Shown: positions 7,637 through 13,827 of the stretch, one piece after another
Position numbering within the stretch: the stretch's first letter is position 1
Layout: the number at the start of each line of letters is the position of its first letter
Assembly: GCA_039179965.1 (NCBI GenBank)
Contig: JBCDEC010000122.1
Location: 1 to 13,827, forward strand
DNA: 13,827 bases
Direction of reading: 5' to 3'
DNA from: Marinibacterium sp039179965
GTDB taxonomy: Bacteria > Pseudomonadota > Alphaproteobacteria > Rhodobacterales > Rhodobacteraceae
The notes under the pieces: model-generated
Seen by the model: the letters and a program-made list of their open reading frames with translations, nothing else
What the model was told of the DNA's origin: nothing
The model's database searches: none
Program-made: the position numbers and the translations under genes

Positions 7637-7952
7637 TCTGTGCCTCTGCTCTTGCCTTTTGAAAAGCAACATGACCCAGCGGGGGTGATGTCACAAGTGC
7701 GGTTTTTTGGCCGATTTCGTGAAAAAACGGGAATCGGTGTGCAGGGGGCAGCCTTGGATCATGCGCATCTTGGGTGAAGTTGTGCGGGACTCCCAATTTG
7801 TAATTTTTAACGCCGAATGAGCTTATGCTGCGCCGCAGCAGATTACACCTCCAGAATCCAACCAAAATACAAAAAACCAGGGATTCTTGATTCATAGGTT
7901 CTGTGTTCGCGAGATGTAACCCTATGACAAATAGTGATTAAACTTCTTTAAG

Positions 7953-8137
7953 CTTACTTTTGGGGACGATTTGCCTTACAGATCGGGGCCCCATGCGCTA
8001 CGTCCCGGGATGGCAGCGCTTACGCATCGGGTGCCTACAAAAGCTTACTTTTCGGGTGGGGTCTCAGGTGGCTTTGCCCCCTGGAATTTCCCAATGCCAA
8101 AGGGAAACCGACATGCGGCGAAACCTTACATATGGGG
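7953..8137 (+). repeat. Iteron-like direct repeats, consensus CTTAC-N4-(C/G)GGG
   Basis: Copies start at 7953 (CTTACTTTTGGGG), 7975 (CTTACAGATCGGG), 8019 (CTTACGCATCGGG), 8044 (CTTACTTTTCGGG) and 8125 (CTTACATATGGGG). A degenerate copy (GCTACGTCCCGGG) lies at 7997. The first four positions, 7953, 7975, 7997 and 8019, are exactly 22 bases apart, two helical turns, which puts initiator molecules on one face of the DNA. The copies at 8019 and 8125 extend the match with TGCC. All are in the same orientation and all lie just upstream of the Rep_3-type gene. Binding by that protein is inferred. Confidence 0.75.
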
Positions 8138-8151
8138 TGCCGGGCCGTGGC

Positions 8152-8181
8152 TTGCCCGACCGCATGATTCGGGACTAAATT
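8152..8181 (+). promoter_or_regulatory. Candidate promoter of the initiator gene
   Basis: TTGCCC (8152-8157) and TAAATT (8176-8181) are separated by 18 bases, each matching 4 of 6 consensus positions. They lie 45 bases before the initiator ATG and just after the last iteron copy, so bound initiator could repress its own transcription. This is a pattern match only. Confidence 0.3.
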
Positions 8182-8225
8182 ACATCCGAGCAGAACGCAT
8201 GTAAGCGACAAGACAAAGGGCAGGC

Positions 8226-9260
8226 ATGGGGCGGAAACCGGCGGAGACGTCAGCGGCCTATCGCACGATCGATGCGCGGCCGAATGCCGATACCCTGGTC
8301 AAACCGGGGGAACTGGTGGACCTGGTCGAGGTCACGCCGCTGACGCTGGTGGACCGGCGCATCTACAACCAGCTTCTGGAACATGCCTGGGATTCCATCG
8401 ACAAGCCGGTCACCCATGTCATCGCCAAGTCATCCCTGCGCGGCAGCCACAATTCCAATGACCGGGTGGGCGAGTCCATCGAACGGCTGATGACGGCGAT
8501 CGTGCGGGTCGCGGTCACCCGCGACGGCGAACCGGCGGTCGAACGGGTGCAACTGCTGGGCGGCAATGTCGAAACCCTGCGCCGCGACGGTCTGTTCGAA
8601 TACGAGATCCCGGCGCGGCTGCGCAAGATCATCAAGAACTCGGTCGTGTTCGCGCGGCTGCAACGCGAGGTGATGTTCGCGCTGACCTCGAAATACGCCC
8701 TGACGCTTTACGAGATGGTGCAGAAGCGCGGCAACCTGCGCTGGCGCGCCTCGGATCGGTTCACGCTGGCGGAACTGCGCGGCATCCTCGGCGTGCCCAA
8801 GGGCAAGCTGACCACCTGGTCGAACCTGCGGCTGCGCGCCATCGAGCCGGCGGTGCGCGAGGTCAATCAGCTGTCGCTCTACACGGTCGAGGTCAATCCG
8901 ATCAAAACCGGCCGCAGCGTGACCCATGTGGAACTGCGGTGTTGGAAAAAGGACGGGGCAGGGCAGGGGGCCGTGGAACGCGAGCTGCAATTTTCGAAAG
9001 TCGGGCGCAAGGTGCGGGCCGAGGGGGGCGCGGACACGGTTGTGACCGAGTTGAAACCGCGCCCGGCCTGGCTTGACCGTCAGGGCGCCCCGCTGGAGCC
9101 CGAAACCTACCGCACCGCCCGCATGCGGCACCCCGGCTATGACATCTACGCGGTCGAGGCCGAATGGCGCAGCTGGGCCAGCAGCAAAACCCCCGCCCGC
9201 GACCCCGACCGCGCGTTCCTGGCCTTCTTTCGCAAGTTTGCGGAGGCGAACCCGTTGTGA
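8226..9260 (+). CDS. Plasmid replication initiator protein (Rep_3/RepB-type winged-helix)
   Basis: This initiator would bind iterons at oriV and open the origin. The 344 residues contain the paired winged-helix organisation of iteron-binding initiators: a first domain at about 38-165, ending in the typical EVMFALTSKYALTLYEMVQKRGN (148-170), and a second starting RFTLAELRGILGVPKGKLTTWSNLRLRAIEPAVREVN (178-214), the most conserved stretch of the family. The C-terminal 60 or so residues include YDIYAVEAEWRSWASS and FLAFFRKFAE, a region seen in related alphaproteobacterial initiators. The ATG at 8226 has AAAGGGCAGG upstream. It is divergent from parAB across the iteron region, a common arrangement in Rhodobacterales plasmids with a single initiator. 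It lacks the PWGxPTxxDK-type motif of the other (RPA) initiator family. I leave the repA/repB naming open because usage differs between authors. Confidence 0.9.
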   Translation: MGRKPAETSAAYRTIDARPNADTLVKPGELVDLVEVTPLTLVDRRIYNQLLEHAWDSIDKPVTHVIAKSSLRGSHNSNDRVGESIERLMTAIVRVAVTRDGEPAVERVQLLGGNVETLRRDGLFEYEIPARLRKIIKNSVVFARLQREVMFALTSKYALTLYEMVQKRGNLRWRASDRFTLAELRGILGVPKGKLTTWSNLRLRAIEPAVREVNQLSLYTVEVNPIKTGRSVTHVELRCWKKDGAGQGAVERELQFSKVGRKVRAEGGADTVVTELKPRPAWLDRQGAPLEPETYRTARMRHPGYDIYAVEAEWRSWASSKTPARDPDRAFLAFFRKFAEANPL

Positions 9261-9371
9261 GGTGGACGCAGCGATGCCGTTTGCGTGTTCAATGGCATTC
9301 TTGTCGTGGCAGAGGGGAGCCTGTAGCTAGACAGTGTATTGCGGAACGTACTTTGCCATGAGGATTTTCGA

Positions 9372-10580
9372 TTGAGCTCTTTCACTGAAAGACGTGTTTT
9401 GATCGTTGTGGAAAACCTGCCAGTTCCGCTCGATCGCCGGGTCTGGCTTGAGGCGACGACGCTGAAGGCGGCCGGTTACCAGGTGTCGGTCATCTGCCCG
9501 ATGGGGCGTGGCTGGGACAAACCCTACGAAGAGATCGACGGCATCCGCATCTGGCGCCACCCAATGCCACATGAGGCGCATTCCGGTGCTGTGGCCTATG
9601 CCCGGGAATACGGGGCCGCGCTGTGGCATTGGTTCCGCCTGGCGCGCAAGATACGGCGCGAGGTGGGCTTTGACGTGATCCATGGCTGCAACCCACCCGA
9701 CTTGATCTTTCTGCTGGCCTGGCGCTATCGACTGGCGGGGGTGCGGTATCTGTTCGATCACCATGACGTCTGTCCGGAACTATACGAGGCCAAGTTCGGC
9801 AAGCGGGGCCTGCTCTGGTGGGTGATGCGGATTTGGGAGCGGCTGACATTTGCTACCGCTTCGGTTTCGATCGCCACCAACGGCAGTTTCCGCGACATTG
9901 CCATTCGGCGCGGCGGCATGAAGCCCGAGGATGTTTTCGTCGTGCGTTCGGCACCCCAGATCGACAAGTTCCGCCCCGGCCCGGGAGATCCGGCATTTCG
10001 CAAGGGGGCAGGTACGGTGCTTGGCTATGTCGGGGTAATCGGCCAGCAGGAAGGCATGGACATTCTGGTGGCTGCAGTGGATCAACTGGTGCGCGTGATG
10101 GGCCGCGATGACCTGCACGCTGTCATCGTGGGCTTTGGCCCTCATCTCGACGAAGTGAAGGCGGATGTGGCGCGCCGTGGTCTTGACGCACACTTCACCT
10201 TTACCGGCCCGCTGTATGGTGACGATCTTCTGGCGGCGCTAAACGTGATCGACATCGGTGTGGCACCGGACCCAAAGAACGCGATGAACGACATATCGAC
10301 CATGAACAAGATCATGGAATACATGACGCTGGAAAAGCCCAGCGTGCAGTTCGATCTGACGGAGGGCAAGGTATCGGCGGGGGATGCGGCGCTGTGCGCC
10401 GAGAACAACGACCCCGTAGATTTCGCAACGAAGATTGCCGAATTGATGGACGATCCTGACCGATGCCGCCGTATGGGTGCTGCGGGACGATCAAGGGTGC
10501 TTGAGGAGCTCAGCTGGGAACACTCCGTGCCGCATCTTCTGGCGGCCTACGAGCGGGTGTTTGTGAAGGTGGGGAACTAA
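9372..10580 (+). CDS. Glycosyltransferase family 4 protein (TTG start)
   Basis: This GT-B fold sugar transferase is of the type used for exopolysaccharide, O-antigen or capsule assembly at the cytoplasmic face of the membrane. The 402 residues show the N-terminal acceptor domain (VLIVVENLPVPLDRRVWLE, 9-27), FDHHDVCPELYEAKFG (128-143), typical of WbuB-like enzymes, and the C-terminal donor domain (LGYVGVIGQQEGMDILVAA, 217-235; VIVGFGPHL; GVAPDPKNAMNDISTMNKIMEYM, 296-318). The second Glu of the usual E-x7-E motif is not obvious. I place the start at TTG 9372 because TGAGGA (9359-9364) lies 7 bases upstream and the conserved region begins at once; an ATG at 9358 is out of frame. It follows the initiator gene by 111 bases. 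Donor and acceptor cannot be read from the sequence. Confidence 0.9.
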   Translation: MSSFTERRVLIVVENLPVPLDRRVWLEATTLKAAGYQVSVICPMGRGWDKPYEEIDGIRIWRHPMPHEAHSGAVAYAREYGAALWHWFRLARKIRREVGFDVIHGCNPPDLIFLLAWRYRLAGVRYLFDHHDVCPELYEAKFGKRGLLWWVMRIWERLTFATASVSIATNGSFRDIAIRRGGMKPEDVFVVRSAPQIDKFRPGPGDPAFRKGAGTVLGYVGVIGQQEGMDILVAAVDQLVRVMGRDDLHAVIVGFGPHLDEVKADVARRGLDAHFTFTGPLYGDDLLAALNVIDIGVAPDPKNAMNDISTMNKIMEYMTLEKPSVQFDLTEGKVSAGDAALCAENNDPVDFATKIAELMDDPDRCRRMGAAGRSRVLEELSWEHSVPHLLAAYERVFVKVGN

Positions 10581-10608
10581 GTATTCGATGCTTATGGCAT
10601 TATTGCGT

Positions 10609-10626
10609 TTAGGGAAAACCCTAAAT
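10609..10626. repeat. Perfect 7-bp inverted repeat with 4-base loop
   Basis: TTTAGGG, AAAA, CCCTAAA forms a clean hairpin 28 bases after the glycosyltransferase stop. No T-run follows on either strand, so it is not a canonical terminator. Fifteen bases later AGGAG (10630-10634) precedes an ATG (10641) that is immediately followed by TAG, a start-stop arrangement. A weak 42-codon frame opens at 10683 and runs into the insertion-sequence remnant; it may be the start of a broken gene, but I cannot identify it. Confidence 0.4.
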
Positions 10627-10769
10627 CGAGGAGATTCCCATGTAGGTCAGATTGTGATTGACTCTATTTGTGGGGATGGATCATGTCAGCACCATTGCCA
10701 TCGGCGCTTCGGGCGCTGTTCCAAAGCTCAATGCCCACCTTCGACGGATCGGTGCGAGAAGCTTCACTA

Positions 10770-10947
10770 GAGCATCGTCCATTTAATCTGCAACATATCC
10801 GGCGGCTTTGAAGAGGTTGAGACACGCGTGTGGTGGGAAGAGTTCGCATGTGTGTGCGACGGATTGGAATAGCGCGTCGAAGGTTCTGGCCTTAAGCCGT
10901 CGCAGATGAGCTTTGAGTTTGGAATAGGCCAATTCGATAGGCCAATC
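10770..10947 (-). mobile_element. Truncated end of an IS630-type insertion sequence
   Basis: The 3' end of an IS630-like transposase is followed after 13 bases by what could be the element's terminal sequence, starting GAGCATCGTCC, next to a TA dinucleotide at 10768-10769 (IS630 elements target TA). The other end of the element and most of the transposase are missing. The recognisable part stops near 10941-10947. The terminal-repeat boundary is inferred without a partner repeat. Confidence 0.6.
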
Positions 10948-10980
10948 AGGCCGGATCTCTTTGGCCCGCGGTGTACTCAT
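10783..10980 (-). pseudogene. IS630-family transposase, C-terminal fragment
   Basis: About 50 residues match the C-terminus of IS630-type DDE transposases: PIELAYSKLKAHLRR, then KARTFDALFQSV, then an FPPHACLNLFKAAGYVAD end. The PIE glutamate would correspond to the last catalytic residue (normally in a PDxNPIE context; here PDWPIE). Everything upstream, including the other two catalytic aspartates and the N-terminal helix-turn-helix, is absent. The apparent ATG at 10980 overlaps the stop of the neighbouring glycosyltransferase as ATGA, but this is most likely chance at a deletion junction, not coupling. Confidence 0.78.
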
Positions 10981-12233
10981 CTTGCGAGCAGTTCAGAGAA
11001 AACTTCCAAGAGTTTTTTAGCAGCGGCGCCCCATGAGCGCTCCGCTAGGGTTTCGAGACGGGCCGCCTGTCCCATATCTGCAGCATTTCCCCTGTTCTGC
11101 AGAATCCAACAAAGGGCTTCAGCTAGTGCGTCCGGATCGTTCCGGTCTACCAGTAGCCCAGTTTGGCCGTCCTTCACGGTTTCAGTCAGCGCCCCCGTCC
11201 GGGTCGCGACCACCGGCGTACCCGCTGCCATGGCCTCGATCGGGGGCAATCCAAACCCTTCGTTCCACAGTGACGGAAAGGCGAATATATCCGCTTCGTA
11301 ATATCCGCGCACCAGCTCTTCGCGCGGGACATTGCCCCGGAACGTGACACGGTCGGCCATATCCGGGGGCAGAAGACCCTTGAGATGGGCGATGTAGTCG
11401 CTGTCGTAGAACTTCACCAACTCCCCTAGAAGCGGGTCGCCCTTTTGCGGGAACACTTCGTTCAGGGGTCGGCTGGAGAGCGACCCGAAAATGTCCAGGT
11501 GCGCGTCCGGGAAACGGCCCGCCACGGTACGAAAGGCCTCGACCAGGACATGCACGCCCTTTTCCGGAGAGACGGCACCAGCATACATGATCCGGGCACC
11601 GCCAGAGCGCTGTGGCGGTGCTGCCTGGAACTCGGTCATGTCGAACCCGTTCGAGACGGGGATCGGCGCAGGCGTGACCCTCGGAAAATTCCGGGCCACA
11701 TAGTCGGCGACAAAGGCGCTGACCGCGGTCACCTGGTCCAGATGCCGAAAACGTCGGGCAAGTGCGCGGTGGTTGCATTGCGGATAAAGCTCGTGATGCA
11801 CGTTGAGAACAAGCTTTGCTCTGTTCGCGCGGCGCCGCACGGTGGGTATGTATTGCGAGTTGTGCTGGAAAAAGACGATATCGACCCCGTCCGCGGCCAC
11901 TGCGTCCGCCACGGCGCGGCCGTAGCCGGGATAAACCCAGCCCGCGGCAGAGGGCGGGATCGTCATGCCCCCGTTGAACAGACGGTAGAATTTTGCAAGG
12001 CGGTCAAACCGATACATGATCCGCCGGTCCATTGCGGTTGGCGCAAGCAGCCGATACCTCACACCCTGATCCTCGACCTCCCGGCTCGGACCGCCGTCCT
12101 GCACCAACCCGAACACCTGCACGTCGGCCTCTTTCGCAAGGTGTCTGGCAATGCCATAGGTGCAGGCCCCAACTGAATTCTGAACAGGTGGCAGAATGAG
12201 GTCGCAATACTGATTGACGATGGCAATTTTCAT
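10977..12233 (-). CDS. Glycosyltransferase family 4 protein
   Basis: This second GT-B glycosyltransferase of 418 residues is not closely similar to the one at 9372-10580. The start at 12233 gives MKIAIVNQYCDLILPP, a typical GT4 opening; the frame extends further upstream only through a TTG inside the neighbouring gene, and the ribosome site for 12233 is weak. The N-terminal acceptor domain covers about 1-190 (QHNSQYIP 123-130; NVHHELYPQCNH 144-155). The donor domain has YAGAVSPEKGVHVLVEAF (217-234), HLDIFGS, and an intact E-x7-E motif in NEGFGLPPIEAMAAGTPVVA (E325 and E333). It lies 70 bases downstream of the large secreted-protein gene on the same strand, so co-transcription is likely. It may act in surface polysaccharide synthesis or glycosylate the exported protein; neither is shown. 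Its 3' end abuts the IS630 remnant. Confidence 0.9.
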   Translation of the reverse strand: MKIAIVNQYCDLILPPVQNSVGACTYGIARHLAKEADVQVFGLVQDGGPSREVEDQGVRYRLLAPTAMDRRIMYRFDRLAKFYRLFNGGMTIPPSAAGWVYPGYGRAVADAVAADGVDIVFFQHNSQYIPTVRRRANRAKLVLNVHHELYPQCNHRALARRFRHLDQVTAVSAFVADYVARNFPRVTPAPIPVSNGFDMTEFQAAPPQRSGGARIMYAGAVSPEKGVHVLVEAFRTVAGRFPDAHLDIFGSLSSRPLNEVFPQKGDPLLGELVKFYDSDYIAHLKGLLPPDMADRVTFRGNVPREELVRGYYEADIFAFPSLWNEGFGLPPIEAMAAGTPVVATRTGALTETVKDGQTGLLVDRNDPDALAEALCWILQNRGNAADMGQAARLETLAERSWGAAAKKLLEVFSELLAR

Positions 12234-12303
12234 GCGTTTCGCTCGGCTCTGATGTGCCGCGACGTCCTGTACAATTTTGCTGATATCAGATTTCCAGCGC
12301 CCG

Positions 12304-13827
12304 TCATGCAATGAGATCGGTAAAGACAAAGTCGCCGCTGTTCAGGTCAAGTCCGTAGGCGCTGTTCAAAACGCCGACCAACTCATTTGGGCCGCTGCCG
12401 TTCACCCGCCAGATCGCGGTCCCGGTTGGTAGGTCCGTCGCATCTTCGATCAGGACGTAATCCTGTGCGCTGCCCCAGAGCTGGACCGTGTCGGTGCCAG
12501 AAGTGAAATCCCAGACAAAGCCGTAATCGTCCTCTCCGGCCGTGCTGCTGGAACCGTCATCGTAGTAGGTACCTGTGCTGTCACCCAGGACGAACGTATC
12601 GGCTCCGGCTCCGCCCACGAAAACGTCTATCTCGCCTAGGCCGGGATTGGAGGCGCCAATGTCTACAGCCACCTGTACATCGTCGCCATCTGTGCCCTGA
12701 ATAATGTCGCGGCCCTCGATTTCGGATACCGAGAAATCACCGAACGACACATCATTGTAGTGGGCGTTGAAGTAGATTCCGCCGGTTGTAGGTGCTTCGC
12801 TCAGATCGAAGGTTTGTATGCCTTGCAGGGTCCAGCTCACGGGCTCCGCGGTGCCCTCCTCCCAGACCCGGATGCTGTAAAGGCGATCGTAAAGGCCGAT
12901 CTGTTCCACGCGCAGGATAATATTGTAGGTCAGCCCTTCTTCCATCGGTATCATCTGACTGTCGATTTCGTTCAGGAAATCGACAGTTGGATTAACGGTC
13001 AGCTTGGCGCTTCCATCCCCGTCCGTATCGCTGAAAAAGAACGCTGCGCCCGGTTCCCATCCCGCATGTGGCTGTACACCGGGGACCGGGTCGTCGGTAT
13101 GTCCATTCCAGAGCATACCGATAGCAAAACCGCCACCGTCGCGCCCCAGAGGATCTTTATTAAGTAGATCATGCGGCGTGACCTGGATCGACAGCTCGAA
13201 ATTATCCCAGTTCCGGTCGCCAAGTGTCAGCAAGCGGTCATAGCCAAGGTCCACGGGCCGCACCCCGTCTGACCCGATCTCCCAGGTACCGTCCGCCACT
13301 TGTACCACATCCTGGACCGCAGTCGCCGTGCTCCAATCAACGCTGTAGTCGGGTGTCCAAATATTGCCCGCCTCGTAGTCTATGATTACGTCACGGGTAA
13401 ACACCTCACCAGAGACCATTACGGCTGTGATCGTGACCAAGTCATCCATAGTACTGCCATCGAGCTCGGAATAAGATATCTCGACATTGAAATCGCCCGG
13501 TTCCTGCAAGCGGCGCGTATCCGCGCCGACGGAAAGGATCTGCGCAGGACCACCGTTCAGGGAATAGCTCAGCGAACTGACCTCCCCGTGGACCTGACCG
13601 AGAATATTCACCCAGGTCTGGGCTTCGCCGATGGCGGCGAAGGTCTGTTCCGAACCGTACCAAAGCTCAATCGGGTCGGTAATCGTGATCGTGCCTGTAT
13701 CTGTGAGTGTTCCGTCTGAGAGAGTGTAGGTGAAGCTCTCGGTGCCCTCGAAGCCGGGATCGGATATGTATGTCCAGGTGCCGTCGCCGTTGTCGGTGAG
13801 CGTGCCGTTGGTCGGGTCGGCGATGGC
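12304..13827 (-). CDS. Large secreted RTX-like protein with cadherin-like and concanavalin-like domains, C-terminal part
   Basis: The frame is open to the window edge, so this is the last 507 residues; the GTG at 13611 is internal. Numbering from the edge: residues 3-50 are the end of a bacterial cadherin-like (Big_9/VCBS-like) repeat (TNGTLTDNGDGTWTYISDPGFEGTESFTYTLSDG). About 154-370 looks like a concanavalin/LamG-like beta-sandwich (WDNFELSIQVTP, GGGFAIGMLWNG, TYNIILRVEQ, GGIYFNAHYNDVSFGDFSV). From 372 comes a degenerate RTX calcium-binding and type I secretion C-terminus (GTDGDD, GGAGADTFVLGD at 405-416, YYDDGSS, DFTSGTDTVQLWGSAQDYVL). There is no Cys in this stretch, and it is acidic, as usual for such extracellular proteins. 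Probable role: exported adhesin or matrix protein binding glycans. The type I exporter at 1532-3289 is a candidate route. Codon use looks less GC-biased than in the rep/par genes. Confidence 0.85.
   Translation of the reverse strand, partial: AIADPTNGTLTDNGDGTWTYISDPGFEGTESFTYTLSDGTLTDTGTITITDPIELWYGSEQTFAAIGEAQTWVNILGQVHGEVSSLSYSLNGGPAQILSVGADTRRLQEPGDFNVEISYSELDGSTMDDLVTITAVMVSGEVFTRDVIIDYEAGNIWTPDYSVDWSTATAVQDVVQVADGTWEIGSDGVRPVDLGYDRLLTLGDRNWDNFELSIQVTPHDLLNKDPLGRDGGGFAIGMLWNGHTDDPVPGVQPHAGWEPGAAFFFSDTDGDGSAKLTVNPTVDFLNEIDSQMIPMEEGLTYNIILRVEQIGLYDRLYSIRVWEEGTAEPVSWTLQGIQTFDLSEAPTTGGIYFNAHYNDVSFGDFSVSEIEGRDIIQGTDGDDVQVAVDIGASNPGLGEIDVFVGGAGADTFVLGDSTGTYYDDGSSSTAGEDDYGFVWDFTSGTDTVQLWGSAQDYVLIEDATDLPTGTAIWRVNGSGPNELVGVLNSAYGLDLNSGDFVFTDLIA

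Larger units (their letters stand above)
7637..8225. other. Divergent parA/rep intergenic region, likely replication origin (oriV)
   Basis: These 589 bases hold no credible gene. Next to parA lie an imperfect inverted repeat (CCGATT 7711-7716 with AATCGG 7732-7737, plus an inner CGT/ACG pair) and a perfect 7-bp arm repeat TGCTGCG-C-CGCAGCA (7826-7840), possible operators. From about 7861 to 7960 the DNA is AT-rich (about 66 of 100 bases A/T by my count, 29 of 40 in 7921-7960), unlike the surroundings, and fits a melting element. It abuts a family of direct repeats (7953-8137) and the initiator gene follows. No DnaA box matching TTATNCACA was found. Confidence 0.65.

Noticed and set aside
8430..9131. 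Minus-strand frame inside the initiator gene
   Set aside because: It is a shadow of the conserved Rep_3-type gene, with no ribosome site or recognisable domain.
1..13827. CRISPR arrays, tRNA or rRNA genes, toxin-antitoxin pair
   Set aside because: No regular repeat-spacer array, tRNA-like fold or recognisable toxin-antitoxin gene pair was seen on either strand.

Overview
The window looks like the replication/partition core and flanking cargo of a plasmid (or chromid) from an alphaproteobacterium, most likely Rhodobacterales (Roseobacter group). The reasons are the high GC with strongly GC-biased third positions, the style of the Par and Rep proteins, the VanZ-like and HlyD/PrtD-like proteins, and the pairing of an iteron-type initiator with a divergent parAB pair. 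No chromosomal housekeeping gene is visible.

Layout. (1) Bases 223-4170, minus strand: a tight three-gene operon. In transcription order it has an unrecognised soluble protein, a type I secretion ABC transporter and its HlyD-type periplasmic adaptor. The genes overlap by 4 and 8 bases. (2) Bases 4171-4541: divergent promoter region. (3) Bases 4542-5318, plus strand: a small two-helix membrane protein and a VanZ-like membrane protein. (4) Bases 5319-5444: a convergent junction with two copies of the palindrome TTGCCAATTGGCAA, a good parS candidate. (5) Bases 5445-7636, minus strand: parA-parB, overlapping as ATGA. (6) Bases 7637-8225: an AT-rich stretch followed by a family of CTTAC-N4-(C/G)GGG direct repeats, four of them in exact 22-base register; this is the likely oriV. 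(7) Bases 8226-9260, plus strand: a Rep_3-type initiator. (8) Bases 9372-10580, plus strand: a family 4 glycosyltransferase with a TTG start. (9) Bases 10581-10976: no intact gene, but a hairpin and the 3' remnant of an IS630-type transposase. (10) Bases 10977-12233, minus strand: a second family 4 glycosyltransferase. (11) Bases 12304-13827, minus strand: the C-terminal 507 residues of a large secreted protein (cadherin-like repeat, concanavalin-like domain, degenerate RTX/type I secretion C-terminus). Its start lies beyond the right edge.

How the parts fit. Rep plus iterons would start replication, and ParA, ParB and the twin palindromes would segregate the replicon. The cargo is about the cell surface: a type I exporter, a protein with the features of a type I substrate, two polysaccharide-type glycosyltransferases and a VanZ-like protein. 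This resembles the surface/biofilm plasmids known in Roseobacter-group bacteria, but the rhamnose (rml) genes that define those are not in this window, so the assignment is an inference.

The least explained items are the protein translationally coupled to the secretion genes (3286-4170) and the large exported protein at the right edge. The cis elements (iterons and twin palindromes) are the clearest structures not covered by gene calls.
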